Shown: positions 1-8,997, counted from the stretch's first letter. The stretch is 64,000 bases of DNA from Marinomonas shanghaiensis (GCF_003259175.1 NZ_QGOK01000016.1:62001-126000), one strand, 5' to 3'. A program made the numbers and translations. The notes: generated from the letters alone by a model not told the origin.

Positions 1-1
1 T

Positions 2-358
2 TACTCTTTGGGGATCAATGATCTTTATTTTGATTACATCGGGTCGGCATTAAATGCGTCGGGCCTGCCTGCGGATAAGCTACCCCGCAATATATCCGCT
101 GGTGATGGCAGTCAATCGGCTTACTCGCGTATTCGATCTAATTTTAACCAAGTAGGTACAGTACCAGAGCCACTTAATATGCATGGTTGGCAAGTTGTTG
201 ATGAACTAAACCGAGCCTTTGCGGGCGTTGCTGACAGTGGCTTTTCGACCCCTGTACACTTAGTCACTCCGGAGAATATTCAGTTTGACGGTGGTCAAAA
301 CGATATTTTCGATCCAGACAACAATTATCGTGAACACTACAAAGCCATTTGGAAATAG
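2..358 (+). CDS. Sugar ABC transporter substrate-binding protein, C-terminal part
   Basis: This is the C-terminal part (about 118 residues) of a gene that starts before the window; the reading frame is open to the left edge. The pattern of a late MHGWQVVDEL helix followed by PVHLVTPENI and a short tail ending in YKAIWK resembles the C-terminal lobe of periplasmic binding proteins of the ribose/LacI type. It would capture a sugar in the periplasm for an ABC importer. The next genes encode a lactonase-like and a hydratase-like enzyme, which fits a sugar or sugar-acid uptake and breakdown locus. A hairpin terminator follows the stop codon. The ligand cannot be told from this fragment. Confidence 0.65.
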   Translation, partial: YSLGINDLYFDYIGSALNASGLPADKLPRNISAGDGSQSAYSRIRSNFNQVGTVPEPLNMHGWQVVDELNRAFAGVADSGFSTPVHLVTPENIQFDGGQNDIFDPDNNYREHYKAIWK

Positions 359-371
359 TTAACGTTTTAAT

Positions 372-402
372 GCCCTTTTCATTTGTTGAAAGGGGCGTTT
401 CA
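372..402 (+). terminator. Rho-independent terminator after the binding-protein gene
   Basis: GCCCTTTTC and GAAAGGGGC form a 9-bp stem (one G-U pair) with a 7-base loop, followed by a T-rich stretch. It lies 13 bases after the upstream stop codon. Confidence 0.7.
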
Positions 403-443
403 TTGATTTATTTACAGTGCTTGTAGAGGTAACGGTGATCGCC

Positions 444-1382
444 ATGGAAAAATTTGATGACAGAATAGAATCGATTTTATTAGGAAAATCAGACTTAGAA
501 AAAGTATGCACCGGAGCAACATGGAGTGAGGGACCCGTTTGGCTCGATCATTCACAAACCCTATTATGGAGTGATATTCCTAACAATAGAATATTAAGTT
601 GGAACGAGGAGAAAGGCCTAAGGGTATGGCGTTCGCCTGCTAACTTTACCAACGGTCATTATCTAGATTTGCAGGGCAACCTATTGCATTGCAGTCACGG
701 TGGTCGATCTATTGAGAAAACCGACTTGCAAACAGGTGAGACAACTACGTTAGTTGACCGATATCTTGGTAAGCGTTTGAACTCACCAAATGATTTAGTG
801 GTGAAGTCAGATGGTACTGTTTGGTTTTCTGATCCACCTTACGGCATTTTATCTAATGTAGAAGGCTATAAAGCAGAGTCTGAACAAGAGGGGAATTTCG
901 TCTATCGTTTTGATCCTATCACCAGTGAGCTATCCGTTGTTTGTCATACGATTGAAGAACCAAATGGTTTGGCCTTTTCACCAGATGAATCAAAACTTTA
1001 TATCGCCGACACTTCTGCGGCGCTAAGAGAAGACGGCTCGGGAAATCATCATATTAAAGTGTTTGATGTCGAGCAGGGGCGCAAGCTAAGTAACGAAAGG
1101 TTGTTTGCCGTGGTGTCACCGGGGTTAGCCGATGGCTTTCGAGTGGATCAACAAGGTTGGGTTTATACCTCGTCGGAAGACAGTATTCAGATTTACCACA
1201 CGGATGGCACATTATTAGGCAAAATAGGGGTGCCGGAGAAAGTATCTAACTGCACTTTTGCGACAGACAGGTCTTCTAATCACCAAGGAGAGACCTTGTA
1301 TATTACCGCTTCTACTTCCATTTATCGTATTCGTTTAAATACCCGTGGGGCGCGTCCTCAGGCTTCAGGCAATGGTGTTTGA
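444..1382 (+). CDS. SMP-30/gluconolactonase family protein
   Basis: About 312 residues with the SMP-30/LRE beta-propeller signature: an early EGPVW (metal-binding Glu), RLNSPNDLVV (metal-binding Asn and Asp), WFSDPPYG, EEPNGLAFSPDE and a late GLADGFRVD. Family members are calcium- or zinc-dependent lactonases that open sugar lactones to aldonic acids. The sugar-binding protein upstream and the hydratase-like gene 28 bases downstream suggest an oxidative sugar-acid pathway. The start is uncertain: ATG at 444 gives a typical N-terminus, but an AGAGGT Shine-Dalgarno at 425-430 sits better for GTG at 435. The exact lactone is unknown. Confidence 0.85.
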   Translation: MEKFDDRIESILLGKSDLEKVCTGATWSEGPVWLDHSQTLLWSDIPNNRILSWNEEKGLRVWRSPANFTNGHYLDLQGNLLHCSHGGRSIEKTDLQTGETTTLVDRYLGKRLNSPNDLVVKSDGTVWFSDPPYGILSNVEGYKAESEQEGNFVYRFDPITSELSVVCHTIEEPNGLAFSPDESKLYIADTSAALREDGSGNHHIKVFDVEQGRKLSNERLFAVVSPGLADGFRVDQQGWVYTSSEDSIQIYHTDGTLLGKIGVPEKVSNCTFATDRSSNHQGETLYITASTSIYRIRLNTRGARPQASGNGV

Positions 1383-1410
1383 CAGCGAAATTTTTTTTAA
1401 GGGATCATTG

Positions 1411-2085
1411 ATGAATTTTACAGAATACTCCGCCATTCTTAGTGCTTTTAAAGAGGGTGTATTTACTTCTATCCTAGACAGCTACGACGATATTTGTCAT
1501 GCACAAGATCAGTTGATCGCTGAACTCACCAGCAAAGGTGCCGTCATCAAAGGCTGGAAAGTCGTTGAGGATTCCGGTGTTTTTATTCTATCGCCTATTT
1601 TTGACTTTCAAATTTTCCAGAATCAGGGCGCTCAGCTACCAAAAGACAAGTTATCTGGTATCGAAGTGGAAATCTGTTATCAGTGCAGTGTTCCACTCTT
1701 GGCAAGTGATATTGAATACGCCGTTAGCCACAGCCAGCCACTTGTTGCTATAGAGGTTTTACGTCCCAAAATTAATGACAAGAGTTATCAATCTTGTGAC
1801 TTTTATTACAACTACGGCATCTTAGTGTCGAGCCAACCTATCGCAAGTGATTTTTCTCTCAAAAGTGGACAAACCTACCACTACTCAACCAGCGGCACCG
1901 ATTTTTTCGAACAGAAAAAGGCGGTGCTGTTGAAGGGCGTACAAGAATGTGTTCGTCGAGGCTATATCGATGATTTCTTCTTCATGACAGGCAGCCTTAA
2001 CGGACTTATTACAACCGATTCATGCTTGGGCAAAAACGAAGTCATTGCATCAAATGGCACGTTAATTAGTGTAGACATTGTATAG
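1411..2085 (+). CDS. 2-keto-4-pentenoate hydratase / FAH-superfamily-like protein
   Basis: 224 residues from an ATG with a good AAGGGA ribosome site. The open frame continues further left but overlaps the lactonase gene. The layout resembles MhpD/HpcG-type hydratases: a GWKV motif near residue 50, a central EVEICYQ segment (acidic metal ligands of the fold), then LVAIEVLRP and a C-terminal ASNGTLISVDIV strand. These enzymes hydrate or dehydrate 2-oxo acids. With the lactonase upstream, a role in 2-keto-3-deoxy sugar-acid metabolism is likely but inferred. Sequence divergence keeps the call at superfamily level. Confidence 0.6.
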   Translation: MNFTEYSAILSAFKEGVFTSILDSYDDICHAQDQLIAELTSKGAVIKGWKVVEDSGVFILSPIFDFQIFQNQGAQLPKDKLSGIEVEICYQCSVPLLASDIEYAVSHSQPLVAIEVLRPKINDKSYQSCDFYYNYGILVSSQPIASDFSLKSGQTYHYSTSGTDFFEQKKAVLLKGVQECVRRGYIDDFFFMTGSLNGLITTDSCLGKNEVIASNGTLISVDIV

Positions 2086-2104
2086 CGCCCGACTCTGTTT
2101 ATAG

Positions 2105-2136
2105 AAGCTGCTTACTGGAAGGTTCGCGGCTTTTTT
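2105..2136 (+). terminator. Weak terminator-like hairpin
   Basis: AAGCTGC and GCGGCTT pair with one G-U, with a 14-base loop and a run of T following. It lies 20 bases after the hydratase-like gene and probably ends this operon. Confidence 0.45.
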
Positions 2137-2283
2137 GTTTCTAGTGTTGTCGCCATTCACCTCAAGAGTTATTGGAGTTATAGTTTATTTAATTTAAAAA
2201 TTACCGATTGGTACTTTTAATAGCATAAAGAAACAAGCTCAGCTCAACTAAACTCATTAGTGGCTTTAGCAGAGGTACGATCA

Positions 2284-2688
2284 ATGAAATATCCAATAGT
2301 ATTACATACCGATAACGGCGTTAGCTACGGGGTGATTGTGCCAGATGTGCCCGGCTGCTTTTCGGCTGGCGATACATTTGATGAAGCACTAGAGATTGCC
2401 GAAGAAGCGATCTTTTCTCATCTTGAACTCTTGTTAGAAGACGGTGAAGACATTCCAATAGCCAGTTCAATCTCAGTCCATAAAGATAACCCAGATTACG
2501 TCGATGGCGTGTGGACTGTGGTGAATATAGACATCACCCCATTGCTTGGAAAAAGTGAAAAAATTAACGTAACCCTACCGCATCTGCTGATCACCAAAAT
2601 CGACAAAATGGTGGCCGCTAATCCAAGATACAAATCGCGTTCAGGATTCTTGGCGGAAGCGTCGAAGAAAATGCTACAGTTAACCTAA
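2284..2688 (+). CDS. HicB-family antitoxin, apparently without HicA
   Basis: 134 residues. The N-terminal part (MKYPIVLHTDNGVSYGVIVP, then DVPGCFSAGDTFDEAL) is the partially degraded RNase-H-like HicB fold, and the C-terminal 40 residues (VTLPHLLITKIDKMV...SGFLAEAS) look like a ribbon-helix-helix DNA-binding segment. HicB normally neutralises the mRNA-cleaving toxin HicA and represses its own operon. No HicA reading frame of about 60 codons is present on either side, so it is an orphan. Start chosen at 2284 with AGAGGT at 2270-2275. It lies in a small AT-rich accessory patch. Confidence 0.8.
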   Translation: MKYPIVLHTDNGVSYGVIVPDVPGCFSAGDTFDEALEIAEEAIFSHLELLLEDGEDIPIASSISVHKDNPDYVDGVWTVVNIDITPLLGKSEKINVTLPHLLITKIDKMVAANPRYKSRSGFLAEASKKMLQLT

Positions 2689-2718
2689 TCTTTTTTGCCA
2701 AACGAAGAGGGCGTAGTC

Positions 2719-2877
2719 ATGAGTGATATTTTACATTCTGTGCATAAAACAGCTAAAGGCCTTAAAAAAGCGGATGCGATTGATAAAACTATCATGCGCC
2801 AGTTTGATGCTTTATGTTCTGTCACTAGACGTCAGAGTCAAAACAAGGCGAAAGCAAACCCAGAGACGCAGCGCTGA
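2719..2877 (+). pseudogene. Truncated XRE-type antitoxin N-terminus
   Basis: 52 codons beginning MSDILHSVHKTAKGLKKADA and continuing to an MRQFDALC motif. This is the usual N-terminus of a family of HTH antitoxins of about 100 residues that pair with RelE/HigB toxins. After the Cys the similarity stops, and the expected helix-turn-helix half is missing before the TGA. I read this as a decayed antitoxin gene; a short unrelated protein is possible. It sits 30 bases after the orphan hicB, so the patch seems to hold two broken toxin-antitoxin loci. Confidence 0.45.
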
Positions 2878-2953
2878 AAATGCTTTTTTGAGAGAAGCAA
2901 AAATCGGTGGAAGTTATTGTTTAATATTGCAGCCATCATGAATAGAATTTTAT

Positions 2954-4060
2954 ATGGGAATGAAAATGGAAGAGATACTTTTAAGCGCAGATGAAAAAAT
3001 TCATGAAATTATGGAACTGGTTTCACAGCTTCGTTACCGAATAGAAAATAATGAGTCGCTCCACCAGAATGCAGAAATTAGAAAGAGTCTAGACCGCTTT
3101 TATGGTGCTACCTCCGATTATAATAATTACAATGATACTGCTAAAAATAGAAATACCAGAGAAAATATAATTTATCGATTAATACAAGTTCCTCGACAAG
3201 GAGTAGAGCTAGGTTTTGCTGTTTTGAAATCTGGATTGTCTGATGGAAGAGTTGGCTCTCTGAGCACTGAATTAGTGGAGAAATCAAATGATCTATTAGC
3301 AGCTGCTGGTTATAGCTCATTAAGTAGTAATGAAAGTATTGGATTAGATAGTTTTCATAGCTTTAAATCTGCAAAGGACCAGCTGAACGAACTTTTTATT
3401 CAAAGTGCAAAGCATGATGAAAGAGTGAAGAAACTATTAAACGAAAATGAAGTTAAAATCATACAGATTAGTGAAAGGTCAAAACTGCTAGAAACTGAAA
3501 TGAAGACAGAGATAGAAAAAGTTTCTATCTTATATAGTAATGCCTTAAAAGAAATTGAAGTCAAAGAGAACCAAATTAACGATATATTAGGTCATGCATC
3601 AGGCAGAGTAATCGCAGGGGATTTCGAGACCAGTGCTGGTGATGAAAAGTTGATGGCTGATCGGATGAGGTACGCGTCTTTAGCTTGTATGGGATTAATA
3701 GTTGCCATCGTTGCTTACTCATTTTGGGAGACAACTAATACTAATTTTGAATGGAAGAGTTCTATTTTTCGCGTTGTTCTCGCTGTAATGTTATCTATAC
3801 CCGCAGCGTACTTGGCTAGAGAATCAACAAAGCATCGAGCTCAACAATATGAACACCAGCAAATTTCACTAGACTTGAAAGCAATAACACCTTATATAGC
3901 ATCATTACCTGAAGAAGAGCAGCACAAAATTAAAATAGAAATAGCTAACAGATTGTTTGCTGCAAGAGATTTTACAAAAACTAATATAGATTCCTATCCT
4001 ATCAATACACATGAATTGATGATGGAACTTATAAAGAAGCTAGATACTAAAAAGAGTTGA
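2954..4060 (+). CDS. Unknown coiled-coil protein with two membrane segments
   Basis: Not recognised. 368 residues (or 364 from a second ATG at 2966). Residues 1-220 are highly charged and helical, with long stretches that look like coiled coil. Two hydrophobic segments follow at about 240-256 (LACMGLIVAIVAYSF) and 270-287 (FRVVLAVMLSIPAAYLA), then a charged C-terminal tail. This suggests a membrane-anchored protein with both long ends on the same side. Base composition is much more AT-rich than ettA next door, which suggests transfer. It lies beside broken toxin-antitoxin genes, so a role in mobile-element or phage conflict is possible but unproven. Confidence 0.6.
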   Translation: MGMKMEEILLSADEKIHEIMELVSQLRYRIENNESLHQNAEIRKSLDRFYGATSDYNNYNDTAKNRNTRENIIYRLIQVPRQGVELGFAVLKSGLSDGRVGSLSTELVEKSNDLLAAAGYSSLSSNESIGLDSFHSFKSAKDQLNELFIQSAKHDERVKKLLNENEVKIIQISERSKLLETEMKTEIEKVSILYSNALKEIEVKENQINDILGHASGRVIAGDFETSAGDEKLMADRMRYASLACMGLIVAIVAYSFWETTNTNFEWKSSIFRVVLAVMLSIPAAYLARESTKHRAQQYEHQQISLDLKAITPYIASLPEEEQHKIKIEIANRLFAARDFTKTNIDSYPINTHELMMELIKKLDTKKS

Positions 4061-4080
4061 CTGCACTTAACGTCGCATAA

Positions 4081-4113
4081 AAAACCGCTCACATTTCTGC
4101 AAGCGGTTTTCCA
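4081..4113. terminator. Bidirectional terminator between convergent genes
   Basis: AAAACCGCT (4081-4089) and AGCGGTTTT (4102-4110) form a 9-bp stem with a 12-base loop, with A-rich and T-rich flanks. It can serve both the membrane-protein gene and ettA, which converge here. Confidence 0.75.
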
Positions 4114-4145
4114 TTCTCAACCCCAACCAATCCTATTAAATAGAA

Positions 4146-5807
4146 TTACGCATCAATACGTTTGTATTTAATACGCGTTGGTGTGGCGTCGTTGCCGGTA
4201 CGTTTTTTGTAGTCGGCTTCGTATTCTGCGTAGTTCCCTTCGAAGAAGACGGCTTTAGAATCGCCTTCGTACGCTAGGATGTGTGTTGCGATACGGTCTA
4301 GGAACCAACGGTCGTGGGAAATAACAATCGCGGCGCCTGGGAAGGCCAGTAGGGCGTCTTCCAGAGCACGTAAAGTTTCTACGTCTAGGTCGTTGGTCGG
4401 CTCATCCAGTAGCAATACGTTGCCGCCTTCTTTAAGCAGTTTCGCTAGGTGCAAACGGTTACGCTCACCACCAGACAAATGCTTAACCAATTTTTGTTGA
4501 TCAGATCCTTTGAAATTAAAGCGGCCAATGTAAGCACGAGACGGTACTTTGTAGTTGTGCACCGTGATCATGTCTAGGCCATCTGCGATTTCTTCAAACA
4601 CGGTTTTGTCGCCATCCAGTTCACGCATTTGGTCAACGTAAGCCAGTTGTACTGTTTCGCCCAACGTCACTGTGCCTGTATCAGGTTTTTCGATGCCAGC
4701 GATCATTTTGAACAGGGTAGATTTACCGGCACCGTTACCACCCACCACACCGACGATAGCGCCTTGTGGCACCACCATGTTGAAGTCTTCTAGTAGCATC
4801 TTGTGTTCGAAGCTTTTGCTAACGCCTTCGATTTCGATGACTTTGTTACCAAGACGTGGTCCTGGTGGAATGTACAATTCGTTAGTTTCGTTACGATCTT
4901 GGAACTCTTGTGAGTTCATTTCTTCGAATCGAGCCAAACGGGCTTTGGATTTAGACTGGCGGCCTTTGGCGTTTTGGCGAACCCACTCAAGCTCGGATTT
5001 AATGGCTTTTTGGTGAGAGGCTTGTTGCTTTGCTTCTTGTTCTAGACGAGCATTTTTTTGCTCTAACCAAGACGAGTAGTTGCCTTCGTATGGAATACCA
5101 TGGCCGCGGTCCAATTCTAAAATCCAGCCAGCGGCGTTATCTAGGAAGTAACGGTCGTGGGTAATCGCCACAACGGTGCCTGGGTAATCTTTTAAGAAGC
5201 GCTCTAGCCAAGCTACAGATTCGGCGTCCAAATGGTTGGTTGGCTCGTCTAGTAGGATCATATCTGGCTTGTTTAATAGCAAACGACAAAGCGCGACACG
5301 GCGACGCTCACCACCAGAAAGGTGTTCTACTTTGGCGTCCCAAGGTGGAAGGCGTAGGGCATCAGCCGCAACTTCAAGGGCACGATCTAGGTTGTGACCT
5401 TCTTTCGCTTCGATTAAGGCTTCAAGCTGACCTTGTTCTTTTGCTAGGGCGTCAAAGTCTGCATCGGGTTCTGCGTATGCTGCATAGACGGCATCCAAAC
5501 GTGCCATGGCCTCAATCACGTCAGTAAAGGCTTCTTCAACAATGCCACGCACGTTCTTTTCTGGATCAAGATGTGGTTCTTGTTCCAAGTAGCCGATTTT
5601 GATGCCCGGCATTGGACGTGCTTCACCATTATGCTCGGTATCCACACCCGCCATGATACGCAATAGCGTTGATTTACCAGAACCGTTAAGACCCAATACA
5701 CCGATCTTAGCGCCAGGGAAGAATGAAAGAGAAATGTCTTTTAGAATCTCGCGTTTAGGCGGAACAATTTTCCCAACGCGATTCATGCTGTATACAAACT
5801 GAGCCAT
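4146..5807 (-). CDS. ettA: EttA, energy-dependent translational throttle ABC-F protein
   Basis: 553 residues, close to the E. coli length of 555. Two ABC domains each carry a Walker A (GLNGSGKST near residue 40, GGNGAGKST near 357) and an LSGGE signature. Between them is the charged inter-domain linker (EWVRQNAKGRQSKSKARLAR) typical of ABC-F factors. The N-terminus MAQFVYSMNRVGKIVPPKRE matches EttA rather than Uup or YheS. EttA binds the ribosomal E site and gates entry into elongation according to the ATP/ADP ratio. There are no membrane segments, so it is a cytosolic translation factor and not a transporter. It is transcribed alone. Confidence 0.95.
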   Translation of the reverse strand: MAQFVYSMNRVGKIVPPKREILKDISLSFFPGAKIGVLGLNGSGKSTLLRIMAGVDTEHNGEARPMPGIKIGYLEQEPHLDPEKNVRGIVEEAFTDVIEAMARLDAVYAAYAEPDADFDALAKEQGQLEALIEAKEGHNLDRALEVAADALRLPPWDAKVEHLSGGERRRVALCRLLLNKPDMILLDEPTNHLDAESVAWLERFLKDYPGTVVAITHDRYFLDNAAGWILELDRGHGIPYEGNYSSWLEQKNARLEQEAKQQASHQKAIKSELEWVRQNAKGRQSKSKARLARFEEMNSQEFQDRNETNELYIPPGPRLGNKVIEIEGVSKSFEHKMLLEDFNMVVPQGAIVGVVGGNGAGKSTLFKMIAGIEKPDTGTVTLGETVQLAYVDQMRELDGDKTVFEEIADGLDMITVHNYKVPSRAYIGRFNFKGSDQQKLVKHLSGGERNRLHLAKLLKEGGNVLLLDEPTNDLDVETLRALEDALLAFPGAAIVISHDRWFLDRIATHILAYEGDSKAVFFEGNYAEYEADYKKRTGNDATPTRIKYKRIDA

Positions 5808-5961
5808 AAAGAGTCAACTTATCCTATGATTAGAAATCCTAGCACAATGACTATCGTGCAAGGATTTCGTTAAAACACTCCATGATATGCCAAATACAAA
5901 GCTGGATGATCGCTGGAGAGCCGATTGAAAATTGAGTGCGTTAAGAATAGCACAATCGTGG

Positions 5962-6867
5962 CTATTTCAGAATAATCAAAGCCGCGCCAGCCACAACGAA
6001 AATTGCCCCAACCCATGCGCCAAAAGCAGGGCGCTGTCCTGTGGTAATCCATAACCCTGGGAGAATCAGTACGGGAACGACCGCCGACAGTGTCGTAACG
6101 ATCCCGACGTTTGCGTTGCCGACGCCCCAGACCAAGACACTCATGCCAATGACCATGCCGATCGTGGCAAGGGCGGCAATGCCCATGAAATCAAAGCGCG
6201 TGAGTTGGCTAAAGGGAATCGCATCGGCTGGTTGTTTGTGTCGATAAAATAAGCCGTAAGCCAGAACAAGAGCCAGTGCGCCTGTCCCGACCCGTAATGC
6301 GGAGACGGCAATCGGATCTGCGCCATCCACGAGGGCCGGTTTGCTCAGCAAGGCGCCACTGGCCTGACCAAGTGCTGCGCCAAGCGCGAGCAAAATGCCT
6401 ACGCTCAATTTCCCCTTGGTTTGCTCCCAAGCATGTAGGCTATTTTTACGTCCAAATAGAATCGCGATCACCACACCGACCAATACTAAGCCACAGGCAA
6501 ACAGCTGGTTGAAAGACAGATTTTCCCCTAGAAATAACCAGCCTAATAGAATCGACATGGGGGCATTGGTGGCAAAGAGTACCCCAGTGCGGCGAGGGCC
6601 AAGACGATGTACTGCACTAAATAACATGGTGTCGCCAATGAAAATCCCCAATAGGCCCGACAGCATGATGATTTCGGCATGTTGCCACAAGGTGGCATTG
6701 AATCGTTGGGAGATTACGCAGATGACCAAAAGAATGGAACTGGCAATGACAATACGAAAAGTATTAAAGCGCATGGTGCCAAAGCGCTGGATTAGCCCTG
6801 GTGCCATCAAGCTAGAAACAGTCCAGCATAAGGCCGCAACCAAGCCCGATAATTCTGCGAACGGCAT
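5962..6867 (-). CDS. EamA/DMT-family membrane transporter
   Basis: About 301 residues with roughly ten hydrophobic helices in two repeats, the EamA pattern. Examples are LSGLVAALCWTVSSLMAPGL at the start, GLLGIFIGDTMLFSAVHRLG in the first repeat and AFGAWVGAIFVVAGAALII at the end. Family members export or exchange small metabolites across the inner membrane; the substrate is unknown. Start chosen at 6867, where AAGGAT sits 6 bases upstream; the frame is open further left but lacks a ribosome site. It is divergent from nrdR, with about 160 bases of shared promoter space. Confidence 0.8.
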   Translation of the reverse strand: MPFAELSGLVAALCWTVSSLMAPGLIQRFGTMRFNTFRIVIASSILLVICVISQRFNATLWQHAEIIMLSGLLGIFIGDTMLFSAVHRLGPRRTGVLFATNAPMSILLGWLFLGENLSFNQLFACGLVLVGVVIAILFGRKNSLHAWEQTKGKLSVGILLALGAALGQASGALLSKPALVDGADPIAVSALRVGTGALALVLAYGLFYRHKQPADAIPFSQLTRFDFMGIAALATIGMVIGMSVLVWGVGNANVGIVTTLSAVVPVLILPGLWITTGQRPAFGAWVGAIFVVAGAALIILK

Positions 6868-7030
6868 ATAAATCCTTATAAATTCATCCAATCTTCTAGA
6901 ATGAAGAATGATAAAAGCGCACACAGTAGCTTGGTAGCTATATTATGGCGGGGTTGGTATGATTTCATCCATCACACGATGGCCTAATTTTCAGGCATTC
7001 TTACACCAAATTAGCGATATTGGAAGCACC

Positions 7031-7543
7031 ATGCGATGCCCTTTTTGTGGAACTCAAGATACGAAAGTAGTGGATTCTCGGTTAGTCTCTGAAGGCGCTC
7101 AAGTGCGTCGCCGTCGTACCTGTATCCATTGCCAAGAGCGCTTCACCACGTTCGAAGTGGCTGAATTACAAATGCCGAAACTGATCAAAAGTGATGGTAG
7201 TCGTGAAGCCTTTGATGAAGACAAATTGCGTAATGGCATTCTCAAAGCCATTGAAAAGCGCCCTGTCAGCATTGAAGCGGTGGAAACCGCGATCACCCGT
7301 ATCAAGGAAAAAATGCAAGCCACTGGTGAACGCGAATTGCCGTCTCGTTGGACGGGGGAAGCAGTGATGGAAGAGCTGCAACGCCTTGATCAAGTGGCCT
7401 ATGTGCGTTTCGCTTCAGTGTATCGCAGTTTTAAAGACATCAGTGAATTTCGTGAAGCAATAGACCGTCTAGAAAACCACCGCGTTATTGCTCCAGATGC
7501 AAAACAAAACGCCCCTGAATCGGAAAAAGAAGACAAAGCATGA
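7031..7543 (+). CDS. nrdR: NrdR, repressor of ribonucleotide reductase genes
   Basis: 170 residues from [18 protein letters not shown]. The N-terminal zinc ribbon has the CPFC and CIHC pairs (CPFCGTQ...[12 protein letters not shown]), followed by an ATP-cone domain from about residue 50 ([18 protein letters not shown]). NrdR senses dATP/ATP and binds NrdR boxes before nrd operons. Start chosen at 7031, which gives the family length and has GGAAG just upstream; the frame is open about 24 codons further left. It overlaps ribD by 4 bases (ATGA), so the two are translationally coupled, as in many gammaproteobacteria. Confidence 0.95.
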   Translation: MRCPFCGTQDTKVVDSRLVSEGAQVRRRRTCIHCQERFTTFEVAELQMPKLIKSDGSREAFDEDKLRNGILKAIEKRPVSIEAVETAITRIKEKMQATGERELPSRWTGEAVMEELQRLDQVAYVRFASVYRSFKDISEFREAIDRLENHRVIAPDAKQNAPESEKEDKA

Positions 7544-8691
7544 CATATAACCATGAATATTGGATGGCAAAAGCCATTCAGCTCGCGAAAAAAGGCCGCT
7601 ATACCACGCATCCAAACCCACGTGTTGGTTGTGTGTTGGTCAAAGATCAGCAAATCATTGGCCAAGGCTTTCATGTCAAAGCGGGAGAAGGTCATGCGGA
7701 AGTCAATGCCTTGGCGGACGCAAAACACGACGCGGTTGGTGCAACGGCTTACGTTACCTTGGAGCCTTGTAGTCATCAAGGCAAAACGCCACCTTGTGCC
7801 GACGCCTTGATCAAAGCCGGTGTGGCACGTGTTGTTTATGGTATGCAAGATCCAAATCCAGAGGTCTCTGGTAATGGCTTAGCGAAATTGAAAAAAGCCG
7901 GTATTGAAATTACCGGCCCGGTTCTAGAAGCGGAATGTGAGGCATTGAATCCGGGGTTCCTCAAGCGCATGCGTGAAGGTCTTCCTTATGTGCGAGTGAA
8001 GCTTGCCATGAGCATGGATGGCCGCACGGCAATGGAATCTGGCGAAAGCCAATGGATTACCGATTCGGCAGCGCGTCTTGATGTACAACGTTTGCGTGCT
8101 CAAAGTGATGCTATTGTGACGGGGATTGGTTCTGTTTTAGCCGATAATCCAAGCATGACGGTTCGCATTGATAATAACGACCAAGAAGCGGACCCCAAAA
8201 GCGTGCGTCAGCCGATTCGTGTCATCATGGACACGGCGTTGTCTATCCTTCCTGAAGCCAAAATTCTTTACCCAACTCATCAGGCATGGGTGTTTTCCGT
8301 CGAAGACGAAGTAGAAGAAGAGCATCTAGAAGTGCTGACCGAAAAAGGCGTCACCGTGCGCTTTGTGCCTCGTGGCGAAGATGGTCGACTCGACTTATTG
8401 GACGCGATGGAGCAACTTGCCGATGCGGGTATCAACGAAGTCTTAGTCGAAGCGGGTGCGGAATTAGCGGGTGGATTTTTGGCCGCCGGTTTGATTGATG
8501 AAATCATTGTTTATATGGCGCCGAAATTATTGGGTTCCAGCGCGCGTCCCTTGTTTAAATTGCCGTTGGAAACCATGGACGAAGCGGTTGAGCTAACGCT
8601 CAAATCCGTGCGTCAGGTTGGGCAAGATGTGCGTTTGGTGTACCTGCCAAGTTATTTAGACGAAGATTTTGATGACGAGACAGAAGAATAA
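7540..8691 (+). CDS. ribD: RibD, bifunctional riboflavin deaminase/reductase
   Basis: 383 residues. The N-terminal deaminase domain has the zinc motif GHAEVNAL near residue 50 and [15 protein letters not shown] near residue 78. The C-terminal reductase domain starts near 150 ([15 protein letters not shown]) and includes [14 protein letters not shown]. It converts the GTP-derived pyrimidine to 5-amino-6-ribitylamino-uracil 5'-phosphate. The dephosphorylated product is also the CofH substrate for F420, which is made elsewhere in this window. The usual followers ribE, ribBA and ribH are not present before nusB. Confidence 0.95.
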   Translation: MTYNHEYWMAKAIQLAKKGRYTTHPNPRVGCVLVKDQQIIGQGFHVKAGEGHAEVNALADAKHDAVGATAYVTLEPCSHQGKTPPCADALIKAGVARVVYGMQDPNPEVSGNGLAKLKKAGIEITGPVLEAECEALNPGFLKRMREGLPYVRVKLAMSMDGRTAMESGESQWITDSAARLDVQRLRAQSDAIVTGIGSVLADNPSMTVRIDNNDQEADPKSVRQPIRVIMDTALSILPEAKILYPTHQAWVFSVEDEVEEEHLEVLTEKGVTVRFVPRGEDGRLDLLDAMEQLADAGINEVLVEAGAELAGGFLAAGLIDEIIVYMAPKLLGSSARPLFKLPLETMDEAVELTLKSVRQVGQDVRLVYLPSYLDEDFDDETEE

Positions 8692-8798
8692 GCAAAAGTA
8701 ACGTCATTGCTTTTTTAGGCTTTTTTTAAAAAATCGGTAGAAATCGTTTTTTCTTGCCGATATTTCGCCAACTTTGCCGAGAAACCTAGAATAAATGT

Positions 8799-8807
8799 TG
8801 CTATAAT
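8799..8807 (+). promoter_or_regulatory. Extended -10 promoter for nusB
   Basis: TGCTATAAT is a perfect extended -10 (TGn plus TATAAT, hexamer at 8802-8807). No good -35 is found at 16-18 bases, which extended -10 promoters can do without. It would give a leader of about 180 bases before nusB. Confidence 0.6.
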
Positions 8808-8883
8808 CTGCGCCCAAGACAACCCATATATTCGTACCTTTGGTCGATATGACTCAGATGCTGTCTAAAAGCCGTATCTGGTC

Positions 8884-8895
8884 GCTCTTTAACAA
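8884..8895 (+). promoter_or_regulatory. boxA antitermination element in the nusB leader
   Basis: GCTCTTTAACAA matches the rRNA-operon boxA core, the RNA site bound by the NusB-NusE (S10) complex. It lies 103 bases before the nusB start codon and downstream of the extended -10 promoter, so it would be transcribed into the leader. NusB binding its own leader would allow autoregulation. The match and its place are seen directly; the regulatory role is inferred. Confidence 0.65.
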
Positions 8896-8997
8896 CCAAG
8901 GGTATTTTCTAAACAAACAAAAGCCAAACAGACAAAAGCCAAAAAGGCAAAAGCGCCAGCTCAAAAAGCTGCGTGGTCTGGACAATTGAGGCAAAAA

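Noticed and set aside
4279-5701. Several open frames opposite or overlapping ettA
   Set aside because: All lie within a clear, full-length EttA gene and show no family motifs.
7399-7848. 149-codon minus-strand frame over nrdR and ribD
   Set aside because: It covers two confident genes and reads as antisense of their codons.
8692-8880. FMN riboswitch after ribD
   Set aside because: The conserved RFN sequence blocks are absent; the region better fits the nusB promoter and leader.
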